A stretch of 64,000 nucleotides of DNA from JBIOHP01 sp044449065 (GCA_044449065.1 JBIOHP010000005.1:62001-126000); one strand, 5' to 3'; positions 1 through 9,179 are shown, counted from the first letter of the stretch. Program-made: numbers and translations. The notes: generated by a model not told the origin, from the sequence alone.

Positions 1-1321
1 CTTTATAGTCAAGCGTAATTCGGCTATGATTATCGCCTGTGGTAATCCGCGTGTTATCGAACGATAAGGCAGAAAGTGGAAGATTATAGCGATTGGTATA
101 ATAATTGTCTTCCTGCTCCGGTGATCGTGTATAATCGAATTCCAGCTTCAGGTTATGCCCATTCTCCTCGAAGGCATGTTCGGCGTACCCCGTGAAACCA
201 AACTCCCCTTCAAACTCGTAATCGATCCGGTCGCGGTTATAGCGATTGATCGGGGCGCCGAACGTGTTGAGCAAAACCTGATTAGAATTATCAGTTCTGG
301 TGAATCCGTTATGGAAAAAATTGCCGGAGAGACCGATTCGATTTTGATCATCCAGGGACCCGTCAATGCCAAGAGAAGCCAGATGTGAGAGCGGACGCGA
401 ATACGAATTGAGATTCTGATTGTAAAAACTTAAAATCGACGACGAATCCACCTGCCGGCGGTTATCGGTTGTAAAGCGGTTGCGGTTGTCCTTCCTGATG
501 GCGTAGCTGCCGAAGATATTGAAGCCGCCCGGATTGTAATTGAGATGCACGTTGGCATTATACCGGTCTTCGTTTCCGGTATTGGCTCCCACATCGCAGT
601 TGATTCCGGGAGAAGTGTTCTTCCGGGTAATGATGTTGATGATGCCCGACGTTCCTTCCGGTTTATATTTCGCCGAGGGATTGGTCATCACCTCAATCCG
701 TTCAATTGAGCTTGCCGGAATTTCCTGGAGAACGATCGCGCTGTTTTTTTCCATTAACGGCGACGTCCGCCCATCGATCATAATGGTGACATCCGACGAC
801 CCCCGCAGCGTCACAGTGCCATCGATATCGACATTGAGTGATGGAACATTTTGCAGCACATCGCTTGCCGATCCCGCATTGCCCGTCATATCCTGGCCGA
901 CATTGTACACTTTCTTTTCGAAGCCGTTGTTCTGGAGCAATCTCGTGGACCATACTTCTACCGTTTTCATCTTCACGCTTTTCGGAATGAGCATGACTTC
1001 GCCCAGGTTGAGATGTTTATGGTTGGCGTCAATGAAAAAACTTGGCGTTGATTTTTCCCTGTATCCTATCAAGCGGAAGGTGATGAAATAGTATCCTTCC
1101 GGTATCGGTGCAAGCGCAAATCCACCTGCGCTATCGGTGGCGATGCCGGTAACAATTACGCTATCGGTCTGCCGCCGGAGGATGACATTCACAAACTTGA
1201 CCGGATGCTTTGTGGTCTGGTCAATCACGGCGCCTTTAATTGTGCACGGCGAATTATCCTGCGCATACGCAGGACATATCACGAGATATGCCAAAACCAG
1301 AACAAAGAATATTCTCTGCAC
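1..1321 (-). CDS. TonB-dependent outer-membrane receptor, copy 1 (C-terminus cut by window edge)
   Basis: About 440 residues can be read before the window ends. A signal peptide ends in AYAQ. A carboxypeptidase-regulatory-like beta-sandwich follows (VNVILRRQTDSVIVTG, then FRLIGYREK), then a plug domain (DVLQNVPSLNVDIDGTVTLRG, MIDGRTSPLMEKNSA, NPSAKYKPEGTSGIINIITRKN) and the first barrel strands. It is closely related, segment by segment, to the next gene (1793-4210). An ATG exists at 1351, but I chose the GTG at 1321: an AAGG sits 5 nt before it and the GTG is conserved at the same place in the paralog. The protein should import a ligand across the outer membrane with TonB/ExbBD; the substrate is unknown. 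Confidence 0.85.
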   Translation of the reverse strand, partial: MQRIFFVLVLAYLVICPAYAQDNSPCTIKGAVIDQTTKHPVKFVNVILRRQTDSVIVTGIATDSAGGFALAPIPEGYYFITFRLIGYREKSTPSFFIDANHKHLNLGEVMLIPKSVKMKTVEVWSTRLLQNNGFEKKVYNVGQDMTGNAGSASDVLQNVPSLNVDIDGTVTLRGSSDVTIMIDGRTSPLMEKNSAIVLQEIPASSIERIEVMTNPSAKYKPEGTSGIINIITRKNTSPGINCDVGANTGNEDRYNANVHLNYNPGGFNIFGSYAIRKDNRNRFTTDNRRQVDSSSILSFYNQNLNSYSRPLSHLASLGIDGSLDDQNRIGLSGNFFHNGFTRTDNSNQVLLNTFGAPINRYNRDRIDYEFEGEFGFTGYAEHAFEENGHNLKLEFDYTRSPEQEDNYYTNRYNLPLSALSFDNTRITTGDNHSRITLDYK

Positions 1322-1521
1322 ACCAACCTTATAATGGATGCTGGGTTTCATCAAATGATCAAAGTGATCTAATATAAGATAAAAGTTTGAAGAAATCGAA
1401 TTGCGATACACCGTAACTATCATATACCTATGAATATACGGAATTTAGCTGAAAAAGTGGTATAAATATGGTGGCGGAAACCGATATAAAATCAACGACT
1501 TATCACAAAATTAGAATATAA

Positions 1522-1549
1522 AACCCCGACCATTTTCATGACCGGGGTT
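1522..1549 (-). terminator. Hairpin identical to the groEL terminator, between the two TonB genes
   Basis: On the minus strand this reads AACCCCGGTCATGAAA, then ATGGTCGGGGTT. It folds as a 12-bp stem (two G-U pairs) with a GAAA tetraloop, followed by TTTTATATT. It lies 3' of the TonB gene ending at 1793 and has the same stem-loop as 4387-4414. The U-tract is shorter than in the groEL copy, so termination may be weaker. Confidence 0.7.
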
Positions 1550-1647
1550 ATTCTTTAACTCCCTTCGATATTTTTAAATGCCTGAACTAAGCCGTTCGGC
1601 GAATCAACGACACCATCAGTACAGACTCAGTGAGAAATCCGATCCAT

Positions 1648-1756
1648 CATACATTAAGATTCATAATATTTAAATTTACAGCGATGTAAGGAGATCGCGA
1701 CGTCCGCGTCCCGCCAAAAGAGATGGCGAGAGGCGGACTCGCGATGACGATGACTT
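1648..1756. repeat. Dispersed intergenic repeat, copy A
   Basis: The core GATGTAAGGAGATCGCGACG is followed by an inverted segment that ends CTCGCGATGAC. The same core recurs at about 6881-6990, 29420-29562, 36601-36688, 58452-58560 and 58704-58783, always between genes. The rest of the 1352-1792 gap is AT-rich and apart from the terminator hairpin I see no gene in it. Confidence 0.6.
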
Positions 1757-1792
1757 ACCGGACAATCCCACAACCATTAGACGGCTTTCACC

Positions 1793-4210
1793 TCAAAGGT
1801 TATCTTCGTAATGAAATTGTTCTTCCTTGTCGTGCTTAACTGAAACGCCGAAATGATAGGTCAAACCGAAATAGATGATCCGGGAATCGCGCGTGTTCAA
1901 AACATTTTGGTTCAGCACCGGAGTATTGAGCTCAAGCTCCCTCTTCATGGTTTTGAAGATGTCCGTGACGGTGAGAACTATCGTCAGTTGCTTATCCATA
2001 AACTCCTGCTGGAACCCAATGTTACAGAGATAGCTCGGTGAGAACTCACCTTGCGGCGTAAGCCGTGAAGAATTATTGGAGCTGACGACCTGCATCCGCG
2101 ATGTGCCGTTAAAGTTCATGCCAAGGGTGAGCGAGCTGCTCCACGTGGTGATTGATTTCGTGCCGGGGTAGCCGAGATTGGTGGCGTCGATTTGCTCCAT
2201 GAACGCGTTTCCGTTCCAATGTGCGGTGAAAAAATCTCCGAGATCGGCGGTGAGAACAACCTCCATACCGCCCGCCTGATCGTTCGATAGATTTTCATGG
2301 GTGGTGAGGGTTTGCGTGTTACTGAGCACATGCTTGATCGAAGTGAAGCGGTTCACTGTATAGTGATAATAGATCGCCGGAAGAACGGAGATCAGGTCGT
2401 AACGCAATTGACATCCCAATTCAACGGAATGAATATACTCCGGCTGCAACATTGGATTTCCTTCCGTTAAATTCCTCGGATCGCGATAGTCGGGGAAAGG
2501 ATTTAAATCCTCGGTTTCGGGCCTGTGGACTCGCCTGCTATAGCTCATCTGCAGCTCGGCTGATTGGCTCAGTCCATATGAGAGATGGAGCGAAGGGTAG
2601 ATATTATTGTAGATATTATCGAACACCGAATCCCGCGTCACCAGGTTCGACTTTACGTCAGCGTGCTCCCATCTCGCTCCCGCTTGAACGCCAAACGCGC
2701 CGAACGACCGCTTGTATGTGGCATAGACAGCGTTGAACGATTCATCATGAAGGAACCGGTTCGTTTTCAACGTATCCGTCATAAACAAATTCTGGCTGGC
2801 ATTGAATTGCTGAACCAGGTAATCGAAATCATTTGAGTTAAACTCACCCGAATACCCCGCTTCAAAGGCCGATTTTCCATCAAGCGGGTTCGAATAATCA
2901 AGCGTGATACGGCTATGATCGTCCCCTGTAGTGATCCGTGTGTTATCGAACGTATTTGCCGATAGCGGAACAGCATAGGTGTTGGTATAATGATTGTCTT
3001 CCTGCTCCGGGGATCGCGTGTGATCGAATTCTAACTTCAGGTTGTGGTCTTTTTCCTGGAACGCATGTTCGGCGTATCCTGTGAAACCGTATTCCTCTTC
3101 ATACTCGTAATCGATCCGGTCGCGGTTATAATTATTGAGCACGACGCCGCCGGTGTTCAGCAAGAGTTGACCGGAATTATCCGTCCGTGTAAAACCGTTA
3201 TGGAAATAATTGCCGGAGAGACCGAATGCATATCCGCCATCAAGCGAGCCGTCGAACCCCAGGGAAGCCAAATGCGAAAGCGGACGGGAATAGGAACTGA
3301 GATTCTGATCGTAATACGTTATCGTCGAAGTCGAATCGACTTGAAGTCGGTTATCGGTCGTAAACCGGTTGCGGTTGTCCTTGCGGATGGCATAACTTCC
3401 GAAGAGATTGAATCCGCCCGGATTATAATTGAGACGCACGTTGGCATTGTAGCGGTCCTGATTTCCGGTGTTAGCTCCGACGTCGCCGTTTATGCCGGAG
3501 GTGGTGTTTTTCCGCGTGACGATATTAATGATGCCCGAAGTCCCCTCAGGTTTGTACTTCGCCGAGGGATTGGTCATCACCTCTATTTTTTCAATGGCGC
3601 TTGCCGGCATCTCCTGAAGAACTATCGCGCTATTTTTGTCCATCAACGGCGACGACCTTCCATCGACCATGATCGCGACATTTGCCGAACCCCGCAGCGA
3701 GACAGTGCCATCGATATCGATATTGATTGACGGAACGTTTTGCAGCAGATCGCTCGCTGATCCCGCTTTGCTCATCATGTCCTGATCGACATTGTACACT
3801 TTCTTATCGAACGCATTGTTCTGGAGGGACTTCGCGGCGCTTACATCCACCTCTTTCAGATTCACGGTCGTTGGAACAAGCTTTACCTCGCCGAGGTTGA
3901 GATGTTTGTGCTTAGAGTCGATGACAAATTTGAGAGTGGATTTATCCCGGTATCCTATCAATCGAAAGGTGATAAAATATTTCCCTTCCGGGATGGGTGT
4001 TAGCTCAAATCTGCCGATGCTATCGGTAGCTTTACCGGTAATGATTGCGCTATCAAGCTGATTGCGGAGGATTACATTCACAAATTGCAGGGGATGTGAA
4101 GTGCCCTGCTCGATTACCGCCCCCTTAATCGTCCAGGGAGAATTATCCTGCGCAAGGGACGGAGTTAAAAAAACAAGCACCAAAATAATTGACAGTAAAA
4201 TATTTTGCAC
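1793..4210 (-). CDS. TonB-dependent outer-membrane receptor, copy 2
   Basis: About 805 residues. Order: signal peptide (LLSIILVLVFLTPSLAQ), carboxypeptidase-regulatory-like domain (to about residue 105), plug (about 115-220; SDLLQNVPSINIDIDG, NPSAKYKPEGTSGIINI), then a beta-barrel of the outer-membrane-beta-barrel type to the C-terminus (YFGLTYHFGVSV). The frame stays open upstream to a TTG at 4249, but I chose the GTG at 4210. It has an AAGG 6 nt upstream and matches the GTG of the neighbouring paralog. It should take up a siderophore, glycan or peptide via TonB; the substrate cannot be read. It sits 3' of groEL, separated by that gene's terminator, so it is probably transcribed separately. 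Confidence 0.88.
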   Translation of the reverse strand: MQNILLSIILVLVFLTPSLAQDNSPWTIKGAVIEQGTSHPLQFVNVILRNQLDSAIITGKATDSIGRFELTPIPEGKYFITFRLIGYRDKSTLKFVIDSKHKHLNLGEVKLVPTTVNLKEVDVSAAKSLQNNAFDKKVYNVDQDMMSKAGSASDLLQNVPSINIDIDGTVSLRGSANVAIMVDGRSSPLMDKNSAIVLQEMPASAIEKIEVMTNPSAKYKPEGTSGIINIVTRKNTTSGINGDVGANTGNQDRYNANVRLNYNPGGFNLFGSYAIRKDNRNRFTTDNRLQVDSTSTITYYDQNLSSYSRPLSHLASLGFDGSLDGGYAFGLSGNYFHNGFTRTDNSGQLLLNTGGVVLNNYNRDRIDYEYEEEYGFTGYAEHAFQEKDHNLKLEFDHTRSPEQEDNHYTNTYAVPLSANTFDNTRITTGDDHSRITLDYSNPLDGKSAFEAGYSGEFNSNDFDYLVQQFNASQNLFMTDTLKTNRFLHDESFNAVYATYKRSFGAFGVQAGARWEHADVKSNLVTRDSVFDNIYNNIYPSLHLSYGLSQSAELQMSYSRRVHRPETEDLNPFPDYRDPRNLTEGNPMLQPEYIHSVELGCQLRYDLISVLPAIYYHYTVNRFTSIKHVLSNTQTLTTHENLSNDQAGGMEVVLTADLGDFFTAHWNGNAFMEQIDATNLGYPGTKSITTWSSSLTLGMNFNGTSRMQVVSSNNSSRLTPQGEFSPSYLCNIGFQQEFMDKQLTIVLTVTDIFKTMKRELELNTPVLNQNVLNTRDSRIIYFGLTYHFGVSVKHDKEEQFHYEDNL

Positions 4211-4386
4211 AACTGACCTTTCAAAGAAAAATAGGGCAATTTCGACCAATCTGATGGATTATCTACTGAATAGACGTCTGAAGTAATCGAACGATGATCG
4301 ACCGTATTGGAGTTAAACCTATAAATATAATCATTTTAGATGAAAATATGATGAAAGAACGATTGATGGGGAGCCGGAATATAAAA

Positions 4387-4414
4387 AACCCCGACCATTT
4401 TCATGACCGGGGTT
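4387..4414 (-). terminator. Intrinsic terminator of groES-groEL
   Basis: On the minus strand AACCCCGGUCAU-GAAA-AUGGUCGGGGUU forms a 12-bp stem, two of the pairs being G-U, capped by GAAA and followed by TTTTTTAT. It lies about 80 bases after the groEL stop, as expected for a rho-independent terminator. Confidence 0.85.
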
Positions 4415-4494
4415 ATTCTTTAACTCCCTATTACTATTTTAAACCGTTTGAGGTAAGCCGGTCTCCTATTCAACCAGCGTATCCTCAAGGACAT

Positions 4495-6135
4495 CTAGTA
4501 CATGTCGCCCATTCCGCCGCCGCCGTGAGGAGGCATCATCGGACCTTTATCTTTTTCGGGTTTCTCGACGATAGTTGCTTCTGTCGTTAAGAGTAACGAT
4601 GCGACGCTTGCCGCGTTTTCGAGAGCGATGCGCGTAACCTTCGTCGGATCGATGACGCCGGCTTTGATCAGGTTCTCGTACTTCTCGGTCTGCGCGTTGA
4701 ATCCATAATCGTCTTTTCCTTCTTTGACTTTGTTCAACACGACGGAGCCCTCGAGTCCTGCGTTCGTCACGATCATTTTGATCGGTTCGGTCAATGCGCG
4801 CCGGACGATATCGATACCGATGGTCTGGTCTTCGTTCGCGCCCTTGGCGCCATCGAGCACGTGGAGAGCGCGGATATAGGCAACGCCGCCGCCGGGTACG
4901 ATACCCTCTTCCGCCGCCGCTTTGGTGGCATGAAGAGCGTCCTCAACACGGGCTTTCTTTTCCTTCATTTCAACTTCAGTCGCGGCGCCGACTTTCAGAA
5001 CGGCAACGCCGCCGGAGAGCTTCGCCAGGCGTTCCTGGAGTTTCTCTTTGTCGTAATCGGACGTGGTCTTTTCGACCTGCGCTTTGATTTCGTTGATGCG
5101 TTTCTTTATATCTTCGGCTTTGCCTGCGCCTTCAACGATGGTGGTGTTGTCTTTATCGATGGTGACTCTGCTTGCCGTGCCGAGATAGGAAAGCTGCGCG
5201 TTCTCCAGCTTGAATCCCTTCTCTTCAGAGATAACGGTTCCGCCGGTGAGAACGGCGATATCATCTAACATTGCCTTGCGGCGGTCGCCGAATCCGGGCG
5301 CTTTCACCGCGCACACTTTCAACGTGCCGCGAAGCTTATTCACGACGAGCGTTGCAAGCGCTTCGCCTTCGATATCTTCGGCAATGACGAGGATCGATTT
5401 TCCCGCCTGCGCGATTTTTTCGAGCAAGGGAAGCATATCCTTCATGACGCTGATCTTTTTATCGTGGATCAGGATCATGGGCGTTTCGAGAACTGTTTCC
5501 ATGCTGTCTGCGTCGGTGACGAAATAGGGGGAAAGATAGCCGCGGTCGAACTGCATACCTTCGACCCAATCGACTGTCGTTTCGGTGCCCTTTGCTTCTT
5601 CAACGGTGATGACGCCGTCTTTGCCGACTTTTTCCATTGCGTTGGCAATGAGGTCGCCGATTGTGGCGTCGTTATTGGCGGAGATTGCTCCGACCTGGGC
5701 GATCTTCTGTTTGTCGTCGCCAACGGTCTTGCTCATCTTCTTCAATTCGCCGACGATTGATTTCACGGCGATGTCGATGCCGCGTTTGAGGTCCATCGGG
5801 TTTGCGCCTGCGGTGACGTTTTTCATGCCCTCGCGGACAATCGCCTGCGCTAAAACGGTTGCGGTGGTTGTGCCGTCGCCGGCTACGTCTGATGTTTTGC
5901 TTGCGACTTCACGGACCATCTGTGCGCCCATATTCTCTACGGGATCTTCGAGCTCAATTTCTTTCGCGACAGTGACGCCGTCTTTTGTAATAGTCGGGGC
6001 GCCGAATTTTTTATCGATAACGACATTGCGTCCCTTCGGACCCAGCGTCGCTTTCACGGCGTCTGCCAACTTATCAACGCCGCGTTTTAAAGCCGCACGG
6101 GCTTCAGTATCATATGAAATAATTTTTGCTGCCAT
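4495..6135 (-). CDS. groEL: 60-kDa chaperonin GroEL
   Basis: This is a full-length 546-residue Hsp60. It starts MAAKIISYDTEARAALKRGV, has the ATP-binding signature VAGDGTTTATVLAQ near residue 86, the equatorial segment AAAEEGIVPGGGVAYIRAL near 402, and a Gly/Met-rich tail ending HGGGGMGDMY. It forms the double-ring ATP-driven folding chamber in the cytosol and works with GroES, encoded 51 bases upstream in the same operon. The operon carries a CIRCE operator, so it should be under HrcA heat-shock control. Confidence 0.98.
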   Translation of the reverse strand: MAAKIISYDTEARAALKRGVDKLADAVKATLGPKGRNVVIDKKFGAPTITKDGVTVAKEIELEDPVENMGAQMVREVASKTSDVAGDGTTTATVLAQAIVREGMKNVTAGANPMDLKRGIDIAVKSIVGELKKMSKTVGDDKQKIAQVGAISANNDATIGDLIANAMEKVGKDGVITVEEAKGTETTVDWVEGMQFDRGYLSPYFVTDADSMETVLETPMILIHDKKISVMKDMLPLLEKIAQAGKSILVIAEDIEGEALATLVVNKLRGTLKVCAVKAPGFGDRRKAMLDDIAVLTGGTVISEEKGFKLENAQLSYLGTASRVTIDKDNTTIVEGAGKAEDIKKRINEIKAQVEKTTSDYDKEKLQERLAKLSGGVAVLKVGAATEVEMKEKKARVEDALHATKAAAEEGIVPGGGVAYIRALHVLDGAKGANEDQTIGIDIVRRALTEPIKMIVTNAGLEGSVVLNKVKEGKDDYGFNAQTEKYENLIKAGVIDPTKVTRIALENAASVASLLLTTEATIVEKPEKDKGPMMPPHGGGGMGDMY

Positions 6136-6186
6136 AATGGTTTAACTCCTTAAAATAGTGTTGATCAACATTTGTGAATGAAATAA

Positions 6187-6471
6187 TTAAACTACCGCGA
6201 TGATATCGCTTTCGCGCATCACCAGGTATTCCTGACCTTCGACGGTGATTTCGGTGGCGGAATATTTTCCGTACATCACCTTATCGCCGACTTTTACTTC
6301 GATGGGAATAATTTTTCCATCGTCGCCTTTTCTGCCGGGCCCGGCAGCAATTATTTCACCAATCACCGGACGTTCTTTCGCTGTATCCGGGATAATGATT
6401 CCGCCCTTGGTCTTCTCCTCGGCTTCTTGTGGTTTGATCAGAACGCGATCTGCTAATGGTTTTACCTTCAT
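6187..6471 (-). CDS. groES: 10-kDa co-chaperonin GroES
   Basis: 94 residues, the normal length. It contains KPLADRVLIKPQEAEEKTKG, the mobile-loop region GGIIIPDTAKERP that contacts GroEL, and the C-terminal strand YLVMRESDIIAVV. It caps the GroEL ring. The start is supported by AAGGAG about 8 nt upstream. It is the first gene of the groESL operon, downstream of a sigma70-like promoter and a CIRCE operator. Confidence 0.97.
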   Translation of the reverse strand: MKVKPLADRVLIKPQEAEEKTKGGIIIPDTAKERPVIGEIIAAGPGRKGDDGKIIPIEVKVGDKVMYGKYSATEITVEGQEYLVMRESDIIAVV

Positions 6472-6548
6472 AGGTTAATCTCCTTGAACTTTTGAAACAG
6501 TTGTTAAATTAGTGTGAATTACAATCGGTAAATGAGTGTGTTCTGCTG

Positions 6549-6575
6549 TTAGCACTCATTAGAATTGAGTGCTAA
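6549..6575 (-). promoter_or_regulatory. CIRCE operator (HrcA binding site)
   Basis: TTAGCACTC-N9-GAGTGCTAA is a perfect 9-bp inverted repeat matching the CIRCE consensus. It begins one base downstream of the -10 box of the groES promoter. HrcA binding here should repress groESL until heat shock. hrcA itself is not in the window. Confidence 0.96.
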
Positions 6576-6576
6576 C

Positions 6577-6605
6577 AATATAAGGGATTCCTCACGGAAA
6601 AGCAA
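6577..6605 (-). promoter_or_regulatory. groESL promoter, sigma70 type
   Basis: On the minus strand: -35 TTGCTT (6600-6605), a 17-base spacer, -10 TATATT (6577-6582), with the CIRCE element immediately downstream. This is a vegetative -35/-10 arrangement and not the -33/-7 (TTTG/TAnnTTTG) form known from Bacteroides. Confidence 0.8.
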
Positions 6606-6640
6606 GTTAAAAAATTATGAAGATTTAAAATTTTTAAGTC

Positions 6641-6751
6641 GGGACAAAATGGGGACAGTTATTTTTTTCTTGAGTGATAGAACTGGCGTTTATTGAAGAT
6701 TTTTGATGATTTCACAGAATTTATAGTCCCAAAGTGTCCCCATTTTGTACC
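6641..6751. repeat. GGGACAAAATGGGGACA inverted repeat
   Basis: GGGACAAAATGGGGACA at 6641-6657 is matched at 16 of 17 positions by the inverted TGTCCCCATTTTGTACC at 6735-6751. A further CATTTTGTCCCCAT lies at about 6763-6776 and a GTGTCCCAT at about 6789. There is no ORF in it. The motif resembles REP-like sequences associated with IS200-type (RAYT) transposases, but no transposase is present. Confidence 0.5.
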
Positions 6752-6880
6752 TATTTTATCCTCATTTTGTCCCCATAAAATCTCAAATGTGTCCCATAAA
6801 ATTTTAATTTGTTTTTTTATTCTTGGAGAGGAAAATTTTTGATTGAGTGATTGAACTGATCACCGATGGAACGGACTAAG

Positions 6881-6990
6881 GATTGTGTGTAAACTCCAAT
6901 TACTTGTTCTGATGAAGTTCAAGAGTTAGCGAATTGCACACATATGAGGAGATTGCGACACCCGACTGTTGTCGGGTTCGCAACGACTTT
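6881..6990. repeat. Dispersed intergenic repeat, copy B
   Basis: It begins GTGTGTAAACTCCAATTAC and carries the core CATATGAGGAGATTGCGACA, a small hairpin (CCCGAC-TGTT-GTCGGG) and TTCGCAACGAC. It belongs to the family described for copies C, E and F. The remainder of the 6606-7191 gap shows no gene. Confidence 0.6.
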
Positions 6991-7191
6991 CCTGAAGCTT
7001 CCTCTCCCCATAAGGAACAAACGTGGATATTGCATACTATAATATAATGAAAATTCATTAAATAGTCAAGGGAATTGCGATGAACGGGCAATTAATTTTT
7101 ATTCACGATTGAGAAGGACGGCGATGAGGTAATTCTTGCAAATATCACCATATTTTTTTAAGTTATGAAGTCAATCATCATTCATATATCC

Positions 7192-8409
7192 ATGAGTAAA
7201 CAAGATTTCATTCACGTTCCGTACGGGCAGACTGTGCACGGGGAAGAAGAGATCGCAGCAGTCGTTAATGTCCTTCGCACTTCGACTCAGATGGGACCAA
7301 ATGTCCGTGAGTTTGAGAGCAAAATCTCCGCATTGTTTGAGAAAAAATACGGCTTGATGGTGAATTCCGGATCTTCGGCAAATTACCTGGCTCTTGAGGT
7401 GCTTGGATTGCCGCAAGGAGCAGAAATTATCACGCCCGCTCTTACCTTTTCTACCACCGTTGCGCCCCAGGTTAAAAACCAATTTGTTCCGAGTTTTATC
7501 GATGTCTGCGAGGGAACTTACAATATCGATGCTTCGGCGATCGAAGGGATGATCACTCCAAAAACAAAAGCGTTAATGATACCCTCCCTCATCGGTAATA
7601 TGCCGGATTGGGATTGTATCAGTCAGATAGCGAGAAAGTATTCACTGGTGGTGATTGAAGATTCCGCCGATACGCTTGGAGGCACGCTCAAAAATAAAAG
7701 CACAGGCAGCTACAGCGATATCAGCACGACAAGCTTTTACGGCTCGCACGTGATCAACTGCGCCGGAAATGGCGGCATGGTCTGTTTCAACAACGAAGAA
7801 TTTGCGACCAAGGCGAAGCTCTTACGTAGCTGGGGACGAAGTTCATCGCTGTTTGTCGAATCCGAGAAAATTGAAAACCGTTTCAACGTCAACGTAGGCG
7901 GAATTCCCTATGATGCGAAATTTGTTTTCTCAGCCATCGGTTATAATCTTGAACCATCCGAAGTCGGCGCTGCATTTGGATTAGTCCAATTAAAGCACTT
8001 GCAGCAAAATATTGAGATTCGGAATAAGAATTTTACTTCACAAAGACAATTCTTCAAAACGTATGAAGAATATTTTATCCTCCCGAAACAACAGGCGGAA
8101 TCACGCACCGGTTGGCTGGCATTTCCGTTGACAATCCGGGATACCGCGCCCTTTAACCGCCGTGAATTTCAAATCTTTTTTGAAGAACGGAACATCCAGA
8201 CAAGAACCGTATTTACCGGCAATATTCTCCGGCAGCCGGGGTTTGCCAATATCAACTGTGTCAAGAAATCCAGCGGGTACCCCAACGCAGACCTTGTGAT
8301 GCGCGGGGGCGTATTGCTGGGCTGCCATCATGGCCTGAAACAAAATCAACTCGATCATATCCATGACACATTTCATCAATTTTTACGAAGCAAAGGTCTT
8401 AAACCATGA
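7192..8409 (+). CDS. DegT/StrS-family enzyme, RfbH-like CDP-4-keto-6-deoxyhexose 3-dehydrase variant
   Basis: About 405 residues with a PLP fold type I aminotransferase-like domain. The usual PLP lysine is replaced by histidine (SFYGSHVINCAGNGG, His about residue 186), the hallmark of sugar 3-dehydrases such as RfbH/E1 and ColD. It should remove the C3 hydroxyl of CDP-4-keto-6-deoxyglucose made by the rfbF and rfbG products encoded directly downstream. Where RfbH proteins carry the [2Fe-2S] cysteines after SWGRD, this protein reads SWGRSSSLFVESEKIEN, with no cysteines, so a ColD-like mechanism is possible. I chose ATG 7192 over 7165 because the residues in between are unlike the family; neither has a good ribosome-binding site. 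Its stop overlaps the rfbF start (ATGA). Confidence 0.8.
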   Translation: MSKQDFIHVPYGQTVHGEEEIAAVVNVLRTSTQMGPNVREFESKISALFEKKYGLMVNSGSSANYLALEVLGLPQGAEIITPALTFSTTVAPQVKNQFVPSFIDVCEGTYNIDASAIEGMITPKTKALMIPSLIGNMPDWDCISQIARKYSLVVIEDSADTLGGTLKNKSTGSYSDISTTSFYGSHVINCAGNGGMVCFNNEEFATKAKLLRSWGRSSSLFVESEKIENRFNVNVGGIPYDAKFVFSAIGYNLEPSEVGAAFGLVQLKHLQQNIEIRNKNFTSQRQFFKTYEEYFILPKQQAESRTGWLAFPLTIRDTAPFNRREFQIFFEERNIQTRTVFTGNILRQPGFANINCVKKSSGYPNADLVMRGGVLLGCHHGLKQNQLDHIHDTFHQFLRSKGLKP

Positions 8410-9179
8410 AAGTTGTAATTCTGGCAGGCGGCTATGGAAACCGTCTCAGCGAAGAAACGCAGACAAAGCCCAAGCCGATGGTAGAGATAGGCGGCAAGCC
8501 GATCCTGTGGCATATCATGAAAATTTATTCACATTTTGGATTTCATGAATTTATTATTTGCCTCGGTTACAAAGGATTTATCATAAAAGAATATTTTGCA
8601 AATTATTTTCTCCATCAATCCGATGTTACAATCGATCTGGCAAAGAACGATATCAAAATTCACAGCAATTTCTCGGAGCCATGGAAAGTCACTCTAGTGG
8701 ATACCGGCGAAGGAACCATGACCGGCGGTAGAATCTTAAGAGTGAAACAATATATTGAAAATGAAACATTTATGATGACCTATGGCGACGGTGTTGGAGA
8801 CGTAAATATACGGGCACTTGCAGAATTCCACGCGAAGAAAAGAAAAATCGCTACCATCACAGCCGCTCAACCGGGCGGCCGGTTCGGTGTTTTAACAATC
8901 GACGCAAATCAGAATGTCACTCACTTCCACGAGAAACCCGCCGGCGACGGCGCGTGGGTGAACGGCGGATTTTTTGTCCTTGAACCGGGAATATTTAAAT
9001 ACTTAAAAGACGATAGCACCATCTTCGAGAAAACACCGTTGGAGGAAGCTGCAAAAGATAATCAATTAGCTGCCTATCACCATAATGGTTTTTGGATGCC
9101 GATGGATAAACTGAGCGATAAAATTGCTCTCGAAAATTTATGGAATAGCGATAAGGCGCCGTGGAAGTTATGGGACTGA
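8406..9179 (+). CDS. rfbF: Glucose-1-phosphate cytidylyltransferase
   Basis: 257 residues, the typical RfbF length. It starts MKVVILAGGYGNRLSEETQT, followed by KPKPMVEIGGKPILWHIM, the nucleotidyltransferase signature and sugar-phosphate loop. It has the family segments FMMTYGDGVGDVN (metal-binding Asp), PGGRFGVL and VNGGFFVLEPG. It converts glucose-1-phosphate and CTP to CDP-glucose, the first step of CDP-dideoxyhexose synthesis. The start overlaps the upstream stop by 4 bases and its end overlaps rfbG by 19 bases, so the three genes are translationally coupled. Confidence 0.95.
   Translation: MKVVILAGGYGNRLSEETQTKPKPMVEIGGKPILWHIMKIYSHFGFHEFIICLGYKGFIIKEYFANYFLHQSDVTIDLAKNDIKIHSNFSEPWKVTLVDTGEGTMTGGRILRVKQYIENETFMMTYGDGVGDVNIRALAEFHAKKRKIATITAAQPGGRFGVLTIDANQNVTHFHEKPAGDGAWVNGGFFVLEPGIFKYLKDDSTIFEKTPLEEAAKDNQLAAYHHNGFWMPMDKLSDKIALENLWNSDKAPWKLWD

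Noticed and set aside
6900..7091. 63-codon minus-strand open frame
   Set aside because: It lies in dispersed repeat copy B with no homology.
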